Shown piece by piece: positions 1 through 14,600 of a stretch of DNA of 64,000 nt. The stretch comes from Mimachlamys varia. Its lineage: Eukaryota; Mollusca; Bivalvia; Pectinida; Pectinidae. Numbering within the stretch: position 1 is the stretch's first letter; every line of letters starts with the position of its first letter. The notes beneath the pieces were generated by a model. The model saw nothing but the letters and a program-made list of their open reading frames with translations. It was not told where the DNA came from and made no database searches. The stretch is taken from NCBI GenBank assembly GCA_947623455.1, contig OX392532.1:3410001-3474000 (forward strand), given 5' to 3'. A program made the translations under genes and the position numbers.

Positions 1-1178
1 GATTTCGGACCAACCCGAACAATAACAACACTTGGTCAGGACTATCTCAGGATCATTTCAGCCAAGTTTCAGCTTAATCCCAGTGGTAGAACTTAAGAAG
101 AAGTTTAAAATAGGTGTTGTTCAGGAAAACAGTGATTGCGCAATCATGTCACAAAATGGCCGCCATGGCACAAATGTCGAGAATTTTTCGGACCCGAAAA
201 ATAACAACATTTTATGGGCTGCCCTTCCTGAACATCCCTACTAATTTTCAGCTCACAGGTACCAGTGGAACTGTAGAAGAAGTTTAATATGTGTTTTTCA
301 AGATGTCGGCTATGGCGGCCATCTTGGATTTCGGACCGACCAGAAAAATAACAACACTTGGTCAGGACCATCTCAGGATCATTTCAGCTAAGTTTCAGCT
401 TAATCCCACTGGTAGAACTTGAGAAGAAGTTGAAAATGTGTTTTTCAAGATGGCGGCTCTGGCGGCCATCTTGGATTTCGGACCGACCCGAAAAATAACA
501 ACACTTGGTCAGGACTATCTCAGGATCATTTCAGCCAAGTTTCAGCTTAATCCCAGTGGTAGAACTTAAGAAGAAGTTTAAAATAGGTGTTGTTCAGGAA
601 AACAGTGATTGCGCAATCATGTCACAAAATGGCCGCCATGGCACAAATGTCGAGAGTTTTTCGGACCCGAAAAATAACAACATTTTATGGGCTGCCCTTC
701 CTGAACATCCCTACCAATTTTCAGCTCACAGGTACCAGTGGAACTGTAGAAGAAGTTTAATATGTGTTTTTCAAGATGTCGGCTATGGCGGCCATCTTGG
801 ATTTCGGACCGACCCGAAAAATAACAACACTTGGTCAGGACCATCTCAGGATCATTTCAGCTAAGTTTCAGCTTATTCCCATTGGTAGAACTTGAGAAGA
901 AGTTGAAAATGTGTTTTTCAAGATGGCGGCTCTGGCGGCCATCTTGGATTTCGGACCGACCCGAAAAATATCAACACTTGGTCAGGACCATCTCAGGATC
1001 ATTTCAGCTAAGTTTCAGCTTATTCCCATTGGTAGAACTTGAGAAGAAATTTGAAATGTGAAAAGTTTACGGACGGCGCACGGCGGACGGCGCACGGCGG
1101 ACGGCGCACGGCGGACGACGACGGACGAAGCACGGTAACTATAGGTCATCTTGACCCTTTGGGTCAGATGACCTAAAA
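1..1178 (-). repeat. Hairpin-ended element with ~158-bp tandem units
   Basis: Units of about 158 bp containing GATTTCGGACCGACCCGAAA form a 473-bp higher-order repeat seen twice. They are followed at 1072-1130 by a run of ACGGCGCACGGCGG and end in a near-perfect hairpin at 1148-1176 (AGGTCATCTTGACC / GGGTCAGATGACCT). Read on the minus strand, the order is hairpin, CGTCCG-type simple repeat, then tandem units. The element at 49087 has the same layout. The left end is cut by the window. Confidence 0.8.
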
Positions 1179-1235
1179 ATTTGGTAAATGAGTGAGTATC
1201 GCAACTGTTTTCAAGTTCAACTAAGAAACTAGGTC

Positions 1236-1600
1236 CCTAGGAGTGTGGCCAGACCCTGACATCAAGCTTAATATTAAGATTTTGTTTATTTCTTTATGCC
1301 CAGCAACTGTATATTATAGAGTTTTGGGGTGGGGATTTCATTCGTTTAAAAGTTACATGACTCAGAAATTATGTCTTCAAGGCTTGGCAGACCCTGGGAT
1401 CAAATCTAAAATCATGATTGTGATTGTCTCTTCATGCCCAACAATTGTATATGTAGTTTTGAGGTGGGGATCTCAACTGTTCAAAGTTACACCTCAGGAC
1501 TGCAAGGGCTGGACACACCCACAATTAATTAATCTAATGTCATGATTGTATTTGTCTCTTTATGCCCAGCAGTGGCATGAGTAGGGATCCAACCACATTT
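1236..1600. repeat. Diverged ~130-bp repeats
   Basis: Three imperfect copies of a block with 'cagaccctg', 'atgcccagcaactgtat' and 'ggggtgggga' lie in tandem. No coding potential was recognised. Confidence 0.5.
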
Positions 1601-1633
1601 AAGTTAAAAAAAATATTTTTGGCCCCACCCACT

Positions 1634-1706
1634 CAGACCCCTGGGGGGTGGAGGGGGATGGAGGGGGGTGGAGGGGGGTGGCGGGGGGTGGCTGGAGGTC
1701 ATCCCC
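1634..1706 (+). repeat. G-rich tract (possible G-quadruplex)
   Basis: Successive GGGGGG runs separated by TGGA or TGGC lie on the plus strand. This is compatible with a G-quadruplex in the DNA, or in a plus-strand transcript. Confidence 0.5.
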
Positions 1707-1865
1707 TCAATCTGTATAATCCTTTTTGGCCCGCCACTCAGCCCCCTGGAGGGTCAGTCCCGCCATTAGTACAATTTTGAATCCTGAGCACCTTGGGATG
1801 CTTCCTGCCATATAAAGTTGATTTCCTATCAGTGGTTATGGAGAAGAACAGGCTAAACACTGAAT

Positions 1866-2448
1866 GGAGTTTGTATACCAGTAGAGATAATCTGTACCTA
1901 TCTGATATGGGGTGGAGTACTCCTTACAAGAGTTTATGTGTTGGGTGAGAGGAGTTTGTGTACCAGTAGATAATCTGTACATACCTGATATGGGGTGGAG
2001 TACTCCTTACAAGAGTCTATGTGATGGGTGAGAGGAGTTTGTGTACCAGTAGATAATCTGTACATACCTGATATGGGGTGGAGTACTCCTTACAAGAGTC
2101 TATGTGTTGGGTGAGAGGAGTTTGTGTACCAGTAGATAATCTGTACATACCTGATATGGGGTGGAGTACTCCTTACAAGAGTCTATGTGTTGGGTGAGAG
2201 GAGTTTGTGTACCAGTAGATAATCTGTACATACCTGATATGGGGTGGAGTACTCCTTACAAGAGTCTATGTGTTGGGTGAGAGGAGTTTGTGTACCAGTA
2301 GATAATCTGTACATATCTGATATGGGGTGGAGTACTCCTTACAAGAGTCTATGTGTTGGGTGAGAGGAGTTTGTGTACCAGTAGATAATCTGTACATACC
2401 TGATATGGTGTGGAGTACTCCTTACAAGAGTCTATGTGTTGGGTGAGC
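1866..2448 (-). repeat. 83-bp minisatellite copying the exon 22 donor (7 units)
   Basis: 'ggagtttgt' recurs at 1866, 1951, 2034, 2117, 2200, 2283 and 2366. On the minus strand each unit holds 48 bp of the exon 22 end, the donor site and 35 bp of intron. The rightmost unit is the real exon edge. Two units have lost the GT (CAG followed by AT). Confidence 0.93.
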
Positions 2449-2603
2449 TGCGACAGAAGGTTGGTGAGGACCTCGTGAGGGGGTTTCTTGTCGTGGTTGA
2501 TGCCATTGTTGGTGTGGCTGTCTGACTTGACACTTTGCTGACCGAGCATCACACTGGCGGTGAGGACTCGTAACGTTATCTTCCGCACCTTTAACCACAG
2601 TAC
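2400..2603 (-). CDS. NAA25: NAA25 exon 22 (donor starts a 7-copy array)
   Basis: Encodes residues 681-748, from VLWLKVRKITLRVL through HEVLTNLLSQLTQH to EYSTPYQ. The acceptor is tgtggcccag and the donor ATATCAG/GTATGT. This is the last exon found in the window. The human protein continues for about 220 residues. Confidence 0.92.
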
Positions 2604-5600
2604 CTGGGCCACAGAAAATCTACACATCAGAAAGTACTTTGGCCACAGCAAATATTATCAACAATGAATCAGCCCCAAACTATTGTAAGAACTCAATCTT
2701 TTGAAACTTTAAAATCAATCCCTGAAATTCAATAAAAGCAAAGTGAGCTGGGGCCAACATTGATATACCCCAACCCCCACAAAATGGTCAAATGTGACCT
2801 TTTACCTTTAACGTTAACTGATGACCACTAAAATCTTATCAGGTGTTCAACTTGATAGGTGGATGGTATGGTGTGAATATGAACTAAATCTTTTCAGGGG
2901 TTAATGAGACATCTTGTACACAAGCTTTTTATTCCCTAAGTGGTCAATGGTGAACTTTGAACTTTAAGTTTGACCTATAACCACCAAACTCTAAACAGGT
3001 GTAGACCTTCACCATGTGATGCTACAGTGTGAATATGAACCAAATTGGACCAGAGTTTTTTTAAGATATGTAGTACACAAGGTCCAGATGCACGCTTGCA
3101 CACACATCTACACACACACAAAGTGATTGCTATATATCACTCTTTAATATCTATAATTATACATATCAAACTGAATTATTATTTTCACTTGTTCAAAAAT
3201 ATAAGGGTACACAAGACATTTTTATTTTACCTCTTCTTTGCGAGAATGTAGTTTTGCCTCTTCAAGTTTACATCTGGAATGAAATCAGAAATAGAGAGAA
3301 TATTTTGTTTAATTACATCAAAACAACGTACAACACACCATACATGAAACTAATTCTATAACATTAAGCCTTTTTCACATTTGAACAAAGTATGGTTTGG
3401 TTTGGAAATAGTGAAGTGAATGCAGATGTTGCAAAGCTTAATTCCATTACTGTTACTGTCTTTTTCAACTAGATCTGTACAAAACTGCAGGTGATTTAAC
3501 CAGTAATGACCTCGGTGAAAAGGCAGAAGACTCGGGACTTACCTCGAGTGAGGTTCCCAGGACTCCACCGCAAAGAAATCCCTATTATCACAGTACTTAC
3601 CTCGAGTGAGGTTCCCAGGACTCCACCACAGAGAAATCCCTATTATCACAGTACTCACCTCGAGTGAGGTTCCCAGGACTCCACCACAGAGAAATCCCTA
3701 TTATCACAGTACTTACCTTGAGTGAGGTTCCCAGGACTCCACCACAGAGAAATCCCTATTGTCACAGTACTTACCTCGAGTGAGGTTCCCAGGACTCTAC
3801 CACAGAGAAATCCCTATTATCACAGTACTTACCTCGAGTGAGGTTCCCAGGACTCCACCACAGAGAAATCCCTATTATCACAGTACTTACCTTGAGTGAG
3901 GTTCCCAGGACTCTACCACAGAGAAATCCCTATTATCACAGTACTTACCTCGAGTGAGGTTCCCAGGACTCCACCACAGAGAAATCCCTATTATCACAGT
4001 ACTTACCTGGAGTGAGGTTCCCAGGACTCTACCACAGAGAAATCCCTATTATCACAGTACTTACCTCGAGTGAGGTTCCCAGGACTCCACCACAGAGAAA
4101 TCCCTATTATCACAGTACTTACCTCGAGTGAGGTTCCCAGGACTCCACCACAGAGAAATCCCTATTATCACAGTACTTACCTCGAGTGAGGTTCCCAAGA
4201 CTCCACCACAGAGAAATCCCTATTATCACAGTACTTACCTCGAGTGAGGTTCCCAGGACTCCACCACAGAGAAATCCCTATTATCACAGTACTTACCTTG
4301 AGTGAGGTTCCCAGGACTCCACCACAGAGAAATCCCTATTATCACAGTACTTACCTTGAGTGAGGTTCCCAGGACTCTACCACAGAGAAATCCCTATCAT
4401 CACAGTACTTACCTTGAGTGAGGTTCCCAGGACTCCACCACAGAGAAATCCCTATTATCACAGTACTTACCTCGAGTGAGGTTCCCAAGACTCCACCACA
4501 GAGAAATCCCTATTATCACAGTACTTACCTGGAGTGAGGTTCCCAGGACTCCACCACAGAGAAATCCCTATTATCACAGTACTTACCTTGAGTGAGGTTC
4601 CCAGGACTCCACCACAGAGAAATCCCTATTATCACAGTACTTACCTCGAGTGAGGTTCCCAGGACTCCACCACAGAGAAATCCCTATTATCACAGTGCTT
4701 ACCTCGAGTGAGGTTCCCAGGACTCCACCACAGAGAAATCCCTATTATCACAGTGCTTACCTCGAGTGAGGTTCCCAGGACTCCACCACAGAGAAATCCC
4801 TATTATCACAGTACTTACCTCGAGTTAGGTTCCCAGGACTCCACCCCAGAGAAATCCCTATTATCAGTGACAGTACTTACCTCGAGTGAGGTTCACAGCT
4901 CTCCACCACAGAGAAATCCCTATTATCACAGTGCTTACCTCGAGTGAGGTTCCCAGGACTCTACCGCAGAGAAATCCCTATTATCACAGTGCTTACCTCG
5001 AGTGAGGTTCCCAGGACTCCACCACAGAGAAATCCCTATTATCACAGTACTTACCTCGAGTGAGGTTCCCAGGACTCTACCACAGAGAAATCCCTATTAT
5101 CACAGTACTTACCTAGAGTGAGGTTCCCAGGACTCTACCACAGAGAAATCCCTATTATCACAGTGCTTACCTCGAGTGAGGTTCCCAGGACTCTACCACA
5201 GAGAAATCCCTATTATCACAGTACTTACCTTGAGTGAGGTTCCCAGGACTCCACCACAGAGAAATCCCTATTATCACAGAGTTCATCATATCCATCCTTT
5301 TCTGAAATTCAAACAACATTAATTAATAAATACATTGCACCATATTTTCTTAATAACTGTTTTATCATTTCAATTGATCCCTAATTTTTACATCAGTTCT
5401 ATGTTGGACTGTTAAGTGTTTCATCTTTTTGGAGATGCAGTATTTCAGCCCCAGTAATATGAAAGGAAGGTCGGTAACATTCCTCGTTGATTTGTCATTA
5501 ATCCAGATCGGTTTCCTATGATTTGTTTGTGTGTGTATGTCCTTATAACAGCTAAGGACATTTATAAGGATGAGCTAGGTTTTAGTTGTTTACCATCTAA

Positions 5601-8600
5601 TGCTGTATGTAGCTTTCTTTAAACTGATCATCATTGACTATACATGGAAAATGTTCAATTCTTGCAATATATGATATTCCATATGAAACTGAAGTTTGAA
5701 GATTGGAAGATGTGTAATACTGCTGGTTTGTTATTTCCTACCAGTCAAGTTATTCACTGATGTGTACAAATTTATACTGGAAACTGTATACGGTCCAACC
5801 TCATTATCTTGAAGTCGACGGGACTATGGGAATACTTGGAGCAATCCAGGTATTCAAGTTACACAAGTTTGAATATTAGTGTAAAGCTTGCTTTGGTCAG
5901 GACTGTGAAAATACTTCAAATTAAAAGGAGTCTTCAAGTTATACAAGAATACTTCAAATTAAAATGAGTCTTCGAGTTATACAAGTCTGAGACAATGAAG
6001 TTTAACTGTAGGTGTTGCTGATGGATTATCTGGGACACAAAATCACATTTACGGTTAAAATGTTCACAGATTCACTTTACCTGGTAAAACTTATTACACT
6101 GTACCCAGCAAACACCATACTACACTGCCTTATCATAGTATAGTATATAGCTTCAATGATCACTTTCACACAAAAAAATCATTCAAAAGAGATAGAAATT
6201 GTATCCTAAATCAATTATCATATGAGTTTTAATGAATTGTACACAAACCAATTCAGGAAGAGCTCACCTTTTTCTGGATCAATTTCCATGTATGTCACCA
6301 TCTGTTCTGTGCTCACATGACTGAAACAATCCGTACACATCTCAAAATGTTAAATACAAACGGAGAGTTATAAAACTATACTGAGCATACCAGTATTCAA
6401 CATATCAATATAAACTCATTTCAAAAGTGTTTGGACGGGCAGAATCATATCTTATATATAACAGTTCTGTAGAACTGGTAAATTTCATCTTAAGTTTCAT
6501 TTAAATGCAAACTTGTATTATCAATTCACCTTGTAGTTTCTAGCACCAAATCTAGCAGCATACTCTCGGTCATGGCAGAGGAGTACTGTAAAGATTTCTG
6601 TAGTCTCTCACGGAACTTCACAAACTCATGAATCTGAAACCAAAATGTAACAACAAAATTACCAAGGACAAACTAAATTTGTAATTCATAGATTATGTTT
6701 TAATTTTATCCAATTTATTCCAAATTAACTTTTCTGCAAAAGGTAAAAAAACAGTCAATCTGAATTACTGTTAGTGCCAACTTTTAAAGATGTTGTACAT
6801 TATAGTGAGGGACATGAGTCAATAGTAATAGCAATGTGGGTCAAAGTTAGAAGTTAAGGTCAAGGTGACCCAGCTTAATTAGGAGCAATGTTCACTGCTT
6901 CACACAAGAACATGCTCCAGTCTATTATGTATGACCTACCTTACTAAAAGATCCGTATTTGTAGGAGGCTATTAAATACTCAGCTGTCTGAAAAACAGAA
7001 TATACATGAAATAATGAAATGGTCTTATTTGTGAGCTAGTAGGTCTAAGTAGTGGACATGAGTCTCATTTTTATGTTAGGTCACAGACATGAATCATCTT
7101 GTCATTAGATATTGACTCAGTTACAGAGATTTCCTCTACTGCTTAATAATCAGTCTTTACAGAAGCAGTAATCTATAGAACAAGTCCAACTTGCAGATTA
7201 ACAATTGTTTCTAAGTTGGTGATAAATTCCATTATTTTGCCTTCAGTTATGATGGTCCACGTAAGAGAACCTTCAAAATTGTACAGATATGAAACGGCTA
7301 TTTCTGTAGAATGAAAGCATGCTCACAATTAATATGCAATACATATTGAATGTTTAGATGGTCACTGTAGAGGTTGATAATTATATATAGGTAATTGATT
7401 GAGAATGAAAACGCTACTGCTTAACACCTACATTTGTAATAGTTTTTGTTTGTTTGGAATCATAAACAACACACATCAGTACCTCTTTATGGTTGACTGC
7501 AAAGAAGCGTAGCATTGTTCCATACATAGCACACGCTGCCACAAAGTGCCCCAGTCGTCCAACATGGTTAGCTATTGTATGTCTGAAACAATGACAAGAC
7601 AGTGTATGTTAATTACATACTGTATGTTCTAACAGTCAGGGCTTTATTTACAGACAGGACTGTTTGAGTGAATATATTAACGCCATGTATACAAAGATAG
7701 CTAGTTTATTATATGTAACATAGATATCACAAAGTTAGACCTGTACCCTTCCTGGGCTCTAATTAAATATAACACCAAGTACCAAACCATCAAGTACAGA
7801 AGCTAGTATCCCTAACTCTGATCATTACAAAAGTCAAGTATTCTGTTTCAAAAGCTATTGTTACAATGTGACTAAACTTTATAAAGATTTACGTATTATC
7901 ATCCATTTGTATTCATTCCATCATATTGAGCAAGTAATACTTACCCTAGGGTATCGTTCATGACATGTTTCACCTCCATAGACTCATATACTGTGTGACA
8001 AGGTCCATAGGCCCCTACAAACAGCAGTAAAGTAAAATTATTTCAACGTAAACACAACAAGGGCATCTAGCCCTATATACACATACCTGTCAACCATCAC
8101 TCATTTTTACCAAATTTTACCAGTCTCCCTCGACATCTCCCTCATTTAGTCCAAACTCACACAAACTCAAAATCTACATCCTGACAAATTGAGCAATGTA
8201 GTTTCAGTCGCATTTCACACACTTTCTCCCTCATGGAAAATGTGGAATGAGGGAGATATCCCTCATTGGAGTTTTCAGAGGTTGACACCTATGTATACCA
8301 ATACATTGAAATTAATAATAAATAAGTTTTTTACATATTTTACTCACCCATAATACAATACAGCCGCATCAATATCAGCTTCATATGGAAGTTGGAGCGA
8401 CTGTAACTGATGCCCTTTTCTAGTTGCACTATTGCCTGCCAAACCAGGTAGTCCTTTTCTACAGGTATCAAAGTGAGCAGATCATTTATATATAGACAAC
8501 CACCACATCCTGTATACATCCTGTATATTCCTTGTGATCATAAACACCTAGTCAGTTTAATTATAAATGAAACTGTCATACCTGCAATAGATTTTGTACA

Positions 8601-11600
8601 AATTCTCTCTCCAATGTTGAATCATGACTTCATTTTGTATCGTTTCAGGAGTTCAAAGGTCTATACATATTATATAACTTAACTGTGTATTTGAGCCTGA
8701 TCTGATCTGTAAGTGTTACACTTCATCTCATTATTGAAAATTTATGTATTTACCAAGAGAACGACACTAACATGCAAAGATATATTTTTGCTGATTATTG
8801 AATCAACAAGTGTGAAGTGTAGTCAAAGCACCCTTGTTTATTTTTAAATCAGTATGACATACACTCTGTTTTGAATATCAAGATCTAAGAAGACTTCATA
8901 ACGGAAACCAAATTACTGCATCTTTTCTTAGCCGAGTATTTCTTTTTGTGTCTGGCAGCATTTTAACTTGAAGCTTCACCATTGAACTAATAAATCATGA
9001 AGTGTAATTTGATACTCTCAAGAGCTCTTCTGATTTGTTGGTGTTATTCAACATAAGTCACAGATGAAAACGGAAAGATTGGTGACAATCTATTTGATTG
9101 TTTGTAACTTGAACAACTCTGGCAACACCGATTTAGATTTACCAAATTGTAAAATTAAAGCTTCATGAAATCTACCAGCTATTCAGTAATACCAAAGCTA
9201 TGTGGAGTAACTTACTGGTCTCTCTCCAGATGTCTAGTAACAGTAGCACAGCGACCAGGAGGTAGTTATCACTGTACTGAAGGTCTGTAGATAACAGGTT
9301 CTTACCTACAACAAGGAAGTAATGGTTAACTCATATATTTCACATCAACAATCCATTATGTGTATGGCAGAGTTAACAGGGTAAGAGGAAAAGAATAGGT
9401 GAGATTGGGGATTTACATACTGCATATATTATGCTATGTGCTTGGCACCTTCAGAATCTTCCGTCTTTGGAAAATTCTATCAACAATTTAAAAGTTAGAG
9501 CCAAAAATATGTTCCTGAAAATTTGCGCAATATGTCATATTTGACCTTTGGGTCAAGGTCAAAATGACTTAATGACAGGACACACAAAGTCTATGGGTGA
9601 TGCAAATATACTTGAAAGTTTCATACAGATTTCAATATATCTTTGACAGATTAAAAGTTATGGTCCGGGCAAGAATTTACTGAAAACTTTGCATTTATTT
9701 GACCCTTGACTTTGAGTTCAAGGTCAGAAAGACTACGGGTACATTCGCGCTACCAGTTGAACTAGTTGAACCTGGAGCGAAAACACCAGGCACAATTTTA
9801 GAACAAGGCTGACCTCTGGAAAATCTGGCACGTGTCAGGTGAGGTTTGAGGGGTCCAGACGCACCTGGCTGAAACTAAATTGCTGACTTTTGGTAGTCTG
9901 CTTTATTTATTTTTTGAACAATGTTAATCCAGATTACGATGTAAAGATAATTAAGTTGTATAATTTTGTGGATGCGTGAAATAATGGCATTTAATTCCTG
10001 ATTTATTACTTATTCTCCTGCGAAACTGTGGATTTTTAGCTCTGCCTATGGTTCGGTCCAAGTGCGTTCATTTATCGCGGACTATTTCTGTGCCTTCCGT
10101 GCCGGTTCAACCTATAGCATGAATGTACCCCTAATGATTATGGGTGATGCATGTATACATGACTTTTCATCAAGATCTATTTTACTGGACAAGTAGAACC
10201 AGAAGAAGATTAAGAACAACCAGTCCTATAAAGTCATTATATCTCCCTTCATTCAAATGGGAGACAAAAATCACTGGTCAAAAATAAAATAAAATGTTAA
10301 TAGAATTTATATTAAACAATGCTTTTAAACTCCCTGGGTGAAAGTAAAGAACTGACCAAAATCTAGACCATGGTGATAGCGCTGTATGTATTCCTTGACT
10401 AATACTAGTCTGTCCTCAGTCGACTGTTTGTCGTAGTAACCCATATACCTCATCAGCTGTATGAGCGTTATATGTCGCTGCATCTGTTTTACCTACAAAT
10501 CACATCAAACATTACATTATTTAACGATACAATTGTATCAATGATAACTAATATAAGGGCTATATTAAAATATCTACCTGACCCCAGGACTCTAAAATAA
10601 ATCACTTCTACCCATGGTTGGATTTTCTTCCTATTGCTTCTATGTAATTCATTAGACAAATTCTATGGGTGGTACCCCTTAACAAAACCTGGAGTCCTGG
10701 GGTGGGGTAGATATTTTACTGGAAAAGCCATAAGGTAAATCTGGATATTTTCAATGTTTATATGGCAGTTGTGACAAATTAAACACATCTAATATATTTT
10801 ATATGCTGAATATGTTTTAAGTACTTTCCTTACTGAAACAAATACCATCTTCAATCTCAACAAAGAAAATGTCTAGCAGAAATAGACTTGGAGGATTGTA
10901 GCAACCAATGGTGGAAGCCCAATTAGAATTAGGCTCGAACCACAGCCTTGTTGTCCATGTTTCCTCTCCTGTCACACAAAGAGTTGTACTGTTACAAGTT
11001 CTAAGCATACAGAAGATAACTTACACTAGAGGCATATCCTACATAAGATAACTTACACTAGAGGCATATCCTACATAAGATAACTTACACTAGAGGCATA
11101 TCCTATGGATTCTTCAGACTTGGGTAAGTCAACAGATTCTGTTATCGTTGATATCAACTGAAAGTAACAAGTTGTACAGACTTCAAACAGAACAAGTATT
11201 ATTGATGTACAATTAAATAGATTATGATTCATGATTAATTATTTCACACACTTTCAATAAAATTTAGTGTAGCATTAATACAAATACCTGGTACTGTTCC
11301 AGATGCCAGATTTGTTTTATTACAAAACCATTCATATGGCATCAGAAATATAAAGTTCATGTGAATTCAATACATATTGTAATTCATCACAACAATAGCA
11401 CAGTGAAATTTGTTATTATTTATTATCTTATTACTACGGGTACATTGGCATATGCAGTGGGAATGGTTGCACCCAAATAAAACACCAGTTACTGATACGG
11501 ACTGAGGCTGATAGCTTGTAAATCTGCAGGGTTGGAGGGATCCAGACATACCTGGGAGAAACTAAATTGCAGACTATTGCTAGTTTGTGTTATTTATGTC

Positions 11601-14600
11601 TTCAACATTATCAATCCAGATGTAGATGTTAAGATATGTTATATAAGTTAGCGACGCGTGAAAGAAGGACATTTATTCTCGACATGTGTTGATTTATCCT
11701 CTGAAACTGCAGATTTGTTAGCTCTGTCACAACTTCAGTCCAAGTACGTAAGTAGTTCATCGTGGAATACTTCTGTATCTCCTGTACCATTTTACCCAGT
11801 TTCACAAATGCAGCCTAGATGTTCTATGTTAAATAATTGACACTCAGGTGCTGTGTACCTGACCTTTACAATTGTGCACTTTACAATTTTTAAAGGGATT
11901 TTCAATTTAATTTATTGAAAAACCAAAATAGCATTTGTCTAGACATGCCTCAATAAAGGTTTTGTGAGATAGTGATCTATTCTCCTCAATAAATTGAAAG
12001 GTAAGAGATTCATTGTATCAGAGGTCAATATTATACCTTTGTTTCTTTGTCCTCTGTGAGAAGCTTTGTAAATGTCTTCATATCCTCAAAACAGCATGGC
12101 TTGTCTCCAAACAGGTCACAGTATCGCATGAGTAACAGTAAAGGGTCACCTAGAAATAACCAATCAACATTCTATTTCTATACATAAACATTGTTACTGA
12201 CCAATCAAAGGATAATGTTACTATAACCAGGGACGTGTAATGTAACTATAACCGGGAACACTTGTATCACCTAATTGTAGGGACATGTAATGTTACTATA
12301 ACCAGGGACACTTGTATCACCTAATTGTAGGGACGTGCAATATTACTATAACCAGGGACACTTGTATCACCGAATTGTAGGGACGTGTAATGTTACTATA
12401 ACCAGGGACACTTGTATCACCTAATTGTAGGAACGTGTAATGATACTATAACCAGGAACACTTATATCACCTAATTGTAGGGACATGTGTAATGTTACTA
12501 TAACCAGGGACACTTGTATCACCTTATTGTAGGGACGTATAATGTTACTATAACCAGGAACACTTGTATCACCTAAGTGAAGGGACGTGTAATGTAACTA
12601 TAACCAGGAACACTTGTATCACCTAAGTGAAGGGACGTGTAATGTAACTATAACCAGGAACACTTGTATCACCTAATTGTAGGGACATGTAATGTTACTA
12701 TGACCAGGAACACTTGTACCACCTAATTGTAGGAACAAGTAACCTAACTTTAACCAGGAACACTTGTATCACCTAATTGTAGGGCTGTGTGATGTTACTA
12801 TAACCAGGAACACTTGTATCACCTAATTGTAGGCCTAGTAACATAACTATAACCAAGAACACTTGTACCACCTAATTGTAGTGACGTGTAATGTTGCTAT
12901 GACCAGGAACACTTGTATCACCTAATTGTAGGGACATGTAATGTTGCTATGACCAAAAACACTTGTATCACCTAATTGTAGGGACATGTAATGTTGCTAT
13001 AACCAGGAACCCTTATACCACCTTTGTAGGGCGTGTAATGTTACTATAACCAGGAACACTTGTACGACCTAATTGTAGGGACATGTAATATTACTATAAC
13101 CAGTAACACTTGTATCACCTAATTGTAAGGCGTGTAATGTTACTATCACCAGGAACACTTGTATCACCTAATTGTAGGGACGTGTAATGTTGCTATAACC
13201 AGGAACACTTGTATAACTTAATTGTAGGGATATTGTAATGTTACTATAAACACGAACACTTGTATCACCTAATTGTAGGGACATGTAATGTTACTATAAA
13301 CACGAACACTTGTATCACCTAATTGTAGGGACGTGTAATGTTACTAAAACCAGGAACACTTGTATCACCTAATTGTAGGGATATTGTAATGTTACTATAA
13401 CCAGTAACACTTGTATCACCTAATTGTAGGGACGTGTAATGTTACTATAAACACGAACACTTGTATCACCTAATTGTAGGGACGTGTAATGTTACTATAA
13501 CCAGGAACACTTGTATCACCTAATTGTAAACTTTCAGACAGTTCCGGTGTCCAGCTGTTCTTCTCTTTCATCTGCCTGATGAGTTCTAGTTGAGCGAGGT
13601 AGGGACCTCTCTGGGGACGCTTGCCCTCACACTGTTTAATAGTTTCCTGAACAAAGGCCACCACCATGTCCTCTGTGTAGTCAATGTCCTCCTCACTGTA
13701 ACAATCAACAATACTTACTGTCTACACTGACTTTCATTTGATAACCATCTACAAACTAGATTTATCATTCAATAACTATACTTGAGCATGTGCCATGATA
13801 TTTCTTTGACGTCAACAACATGGGCATAACCATAAAGCAGGAAAAGTTTAGTTCTTCCACTTCAACCATCAATCAATACACAAAAGTGAATATGTAAACT
13901 GGTCTACAAATATAATTATTTATTGAATTTTTACCAGTGAAATATCGTAAATTATTCATTCTATAAGTGATATTTTTCACTAGTCAGAAATATGATATTT
14001 TTCACAAGTGAAAAATATTACTTTTTCTGACTTGACCAATCAGAATGCTGCTTACAAACGACATTTGGGAAACTCAAAAGTTGCAACTGTGGATTTTGCT
14101 ATAAAAATGTAATAAACAGAATATATCACAGTATCTTCAGTAATACCAAACATATTTCACTCGTGTGCCTAATATTTTGTTATTTTTCACTCGTGCTGCG
14201 CACTCGTGAAATATATTTGGTATTACTGAAGACACTGTTAGATATCCTCTATATATGTAACCATTATCTGATGACAAAACAAAAGTAACACGCAGGAAAT
14301 GTCAACATGAGAATAGTTACCTCCCTTGTTTTAGGTTCATAATTATATAGGAAGCAACTACCAACTCATTTATAAAGGGGAGATTAAAGTTATAATCTTA
14401 ACAGAAAGGTGTAGGGAAATAAAATATTCCTTAACTTAAAGCACTTTTACATGAACCTTACTTGTTATGTGTAATGTGTCAATTTTTATTTTTTTTGTGC
14501 TTTTGTTTGCAGAACACATTAATAGAATTTACCTGTCTTTATCTGGAGTCCAGCTAGCCTCCACCAGCCGTAGACAGGAACTTATGTAATCCTGCCAGTT

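Noticed and set aside
4708..4947. Plus-strand ORF across the 58-bp array
   Set aside because: Repeat artefact; the real signal is the minus-strand exon 20 edge.
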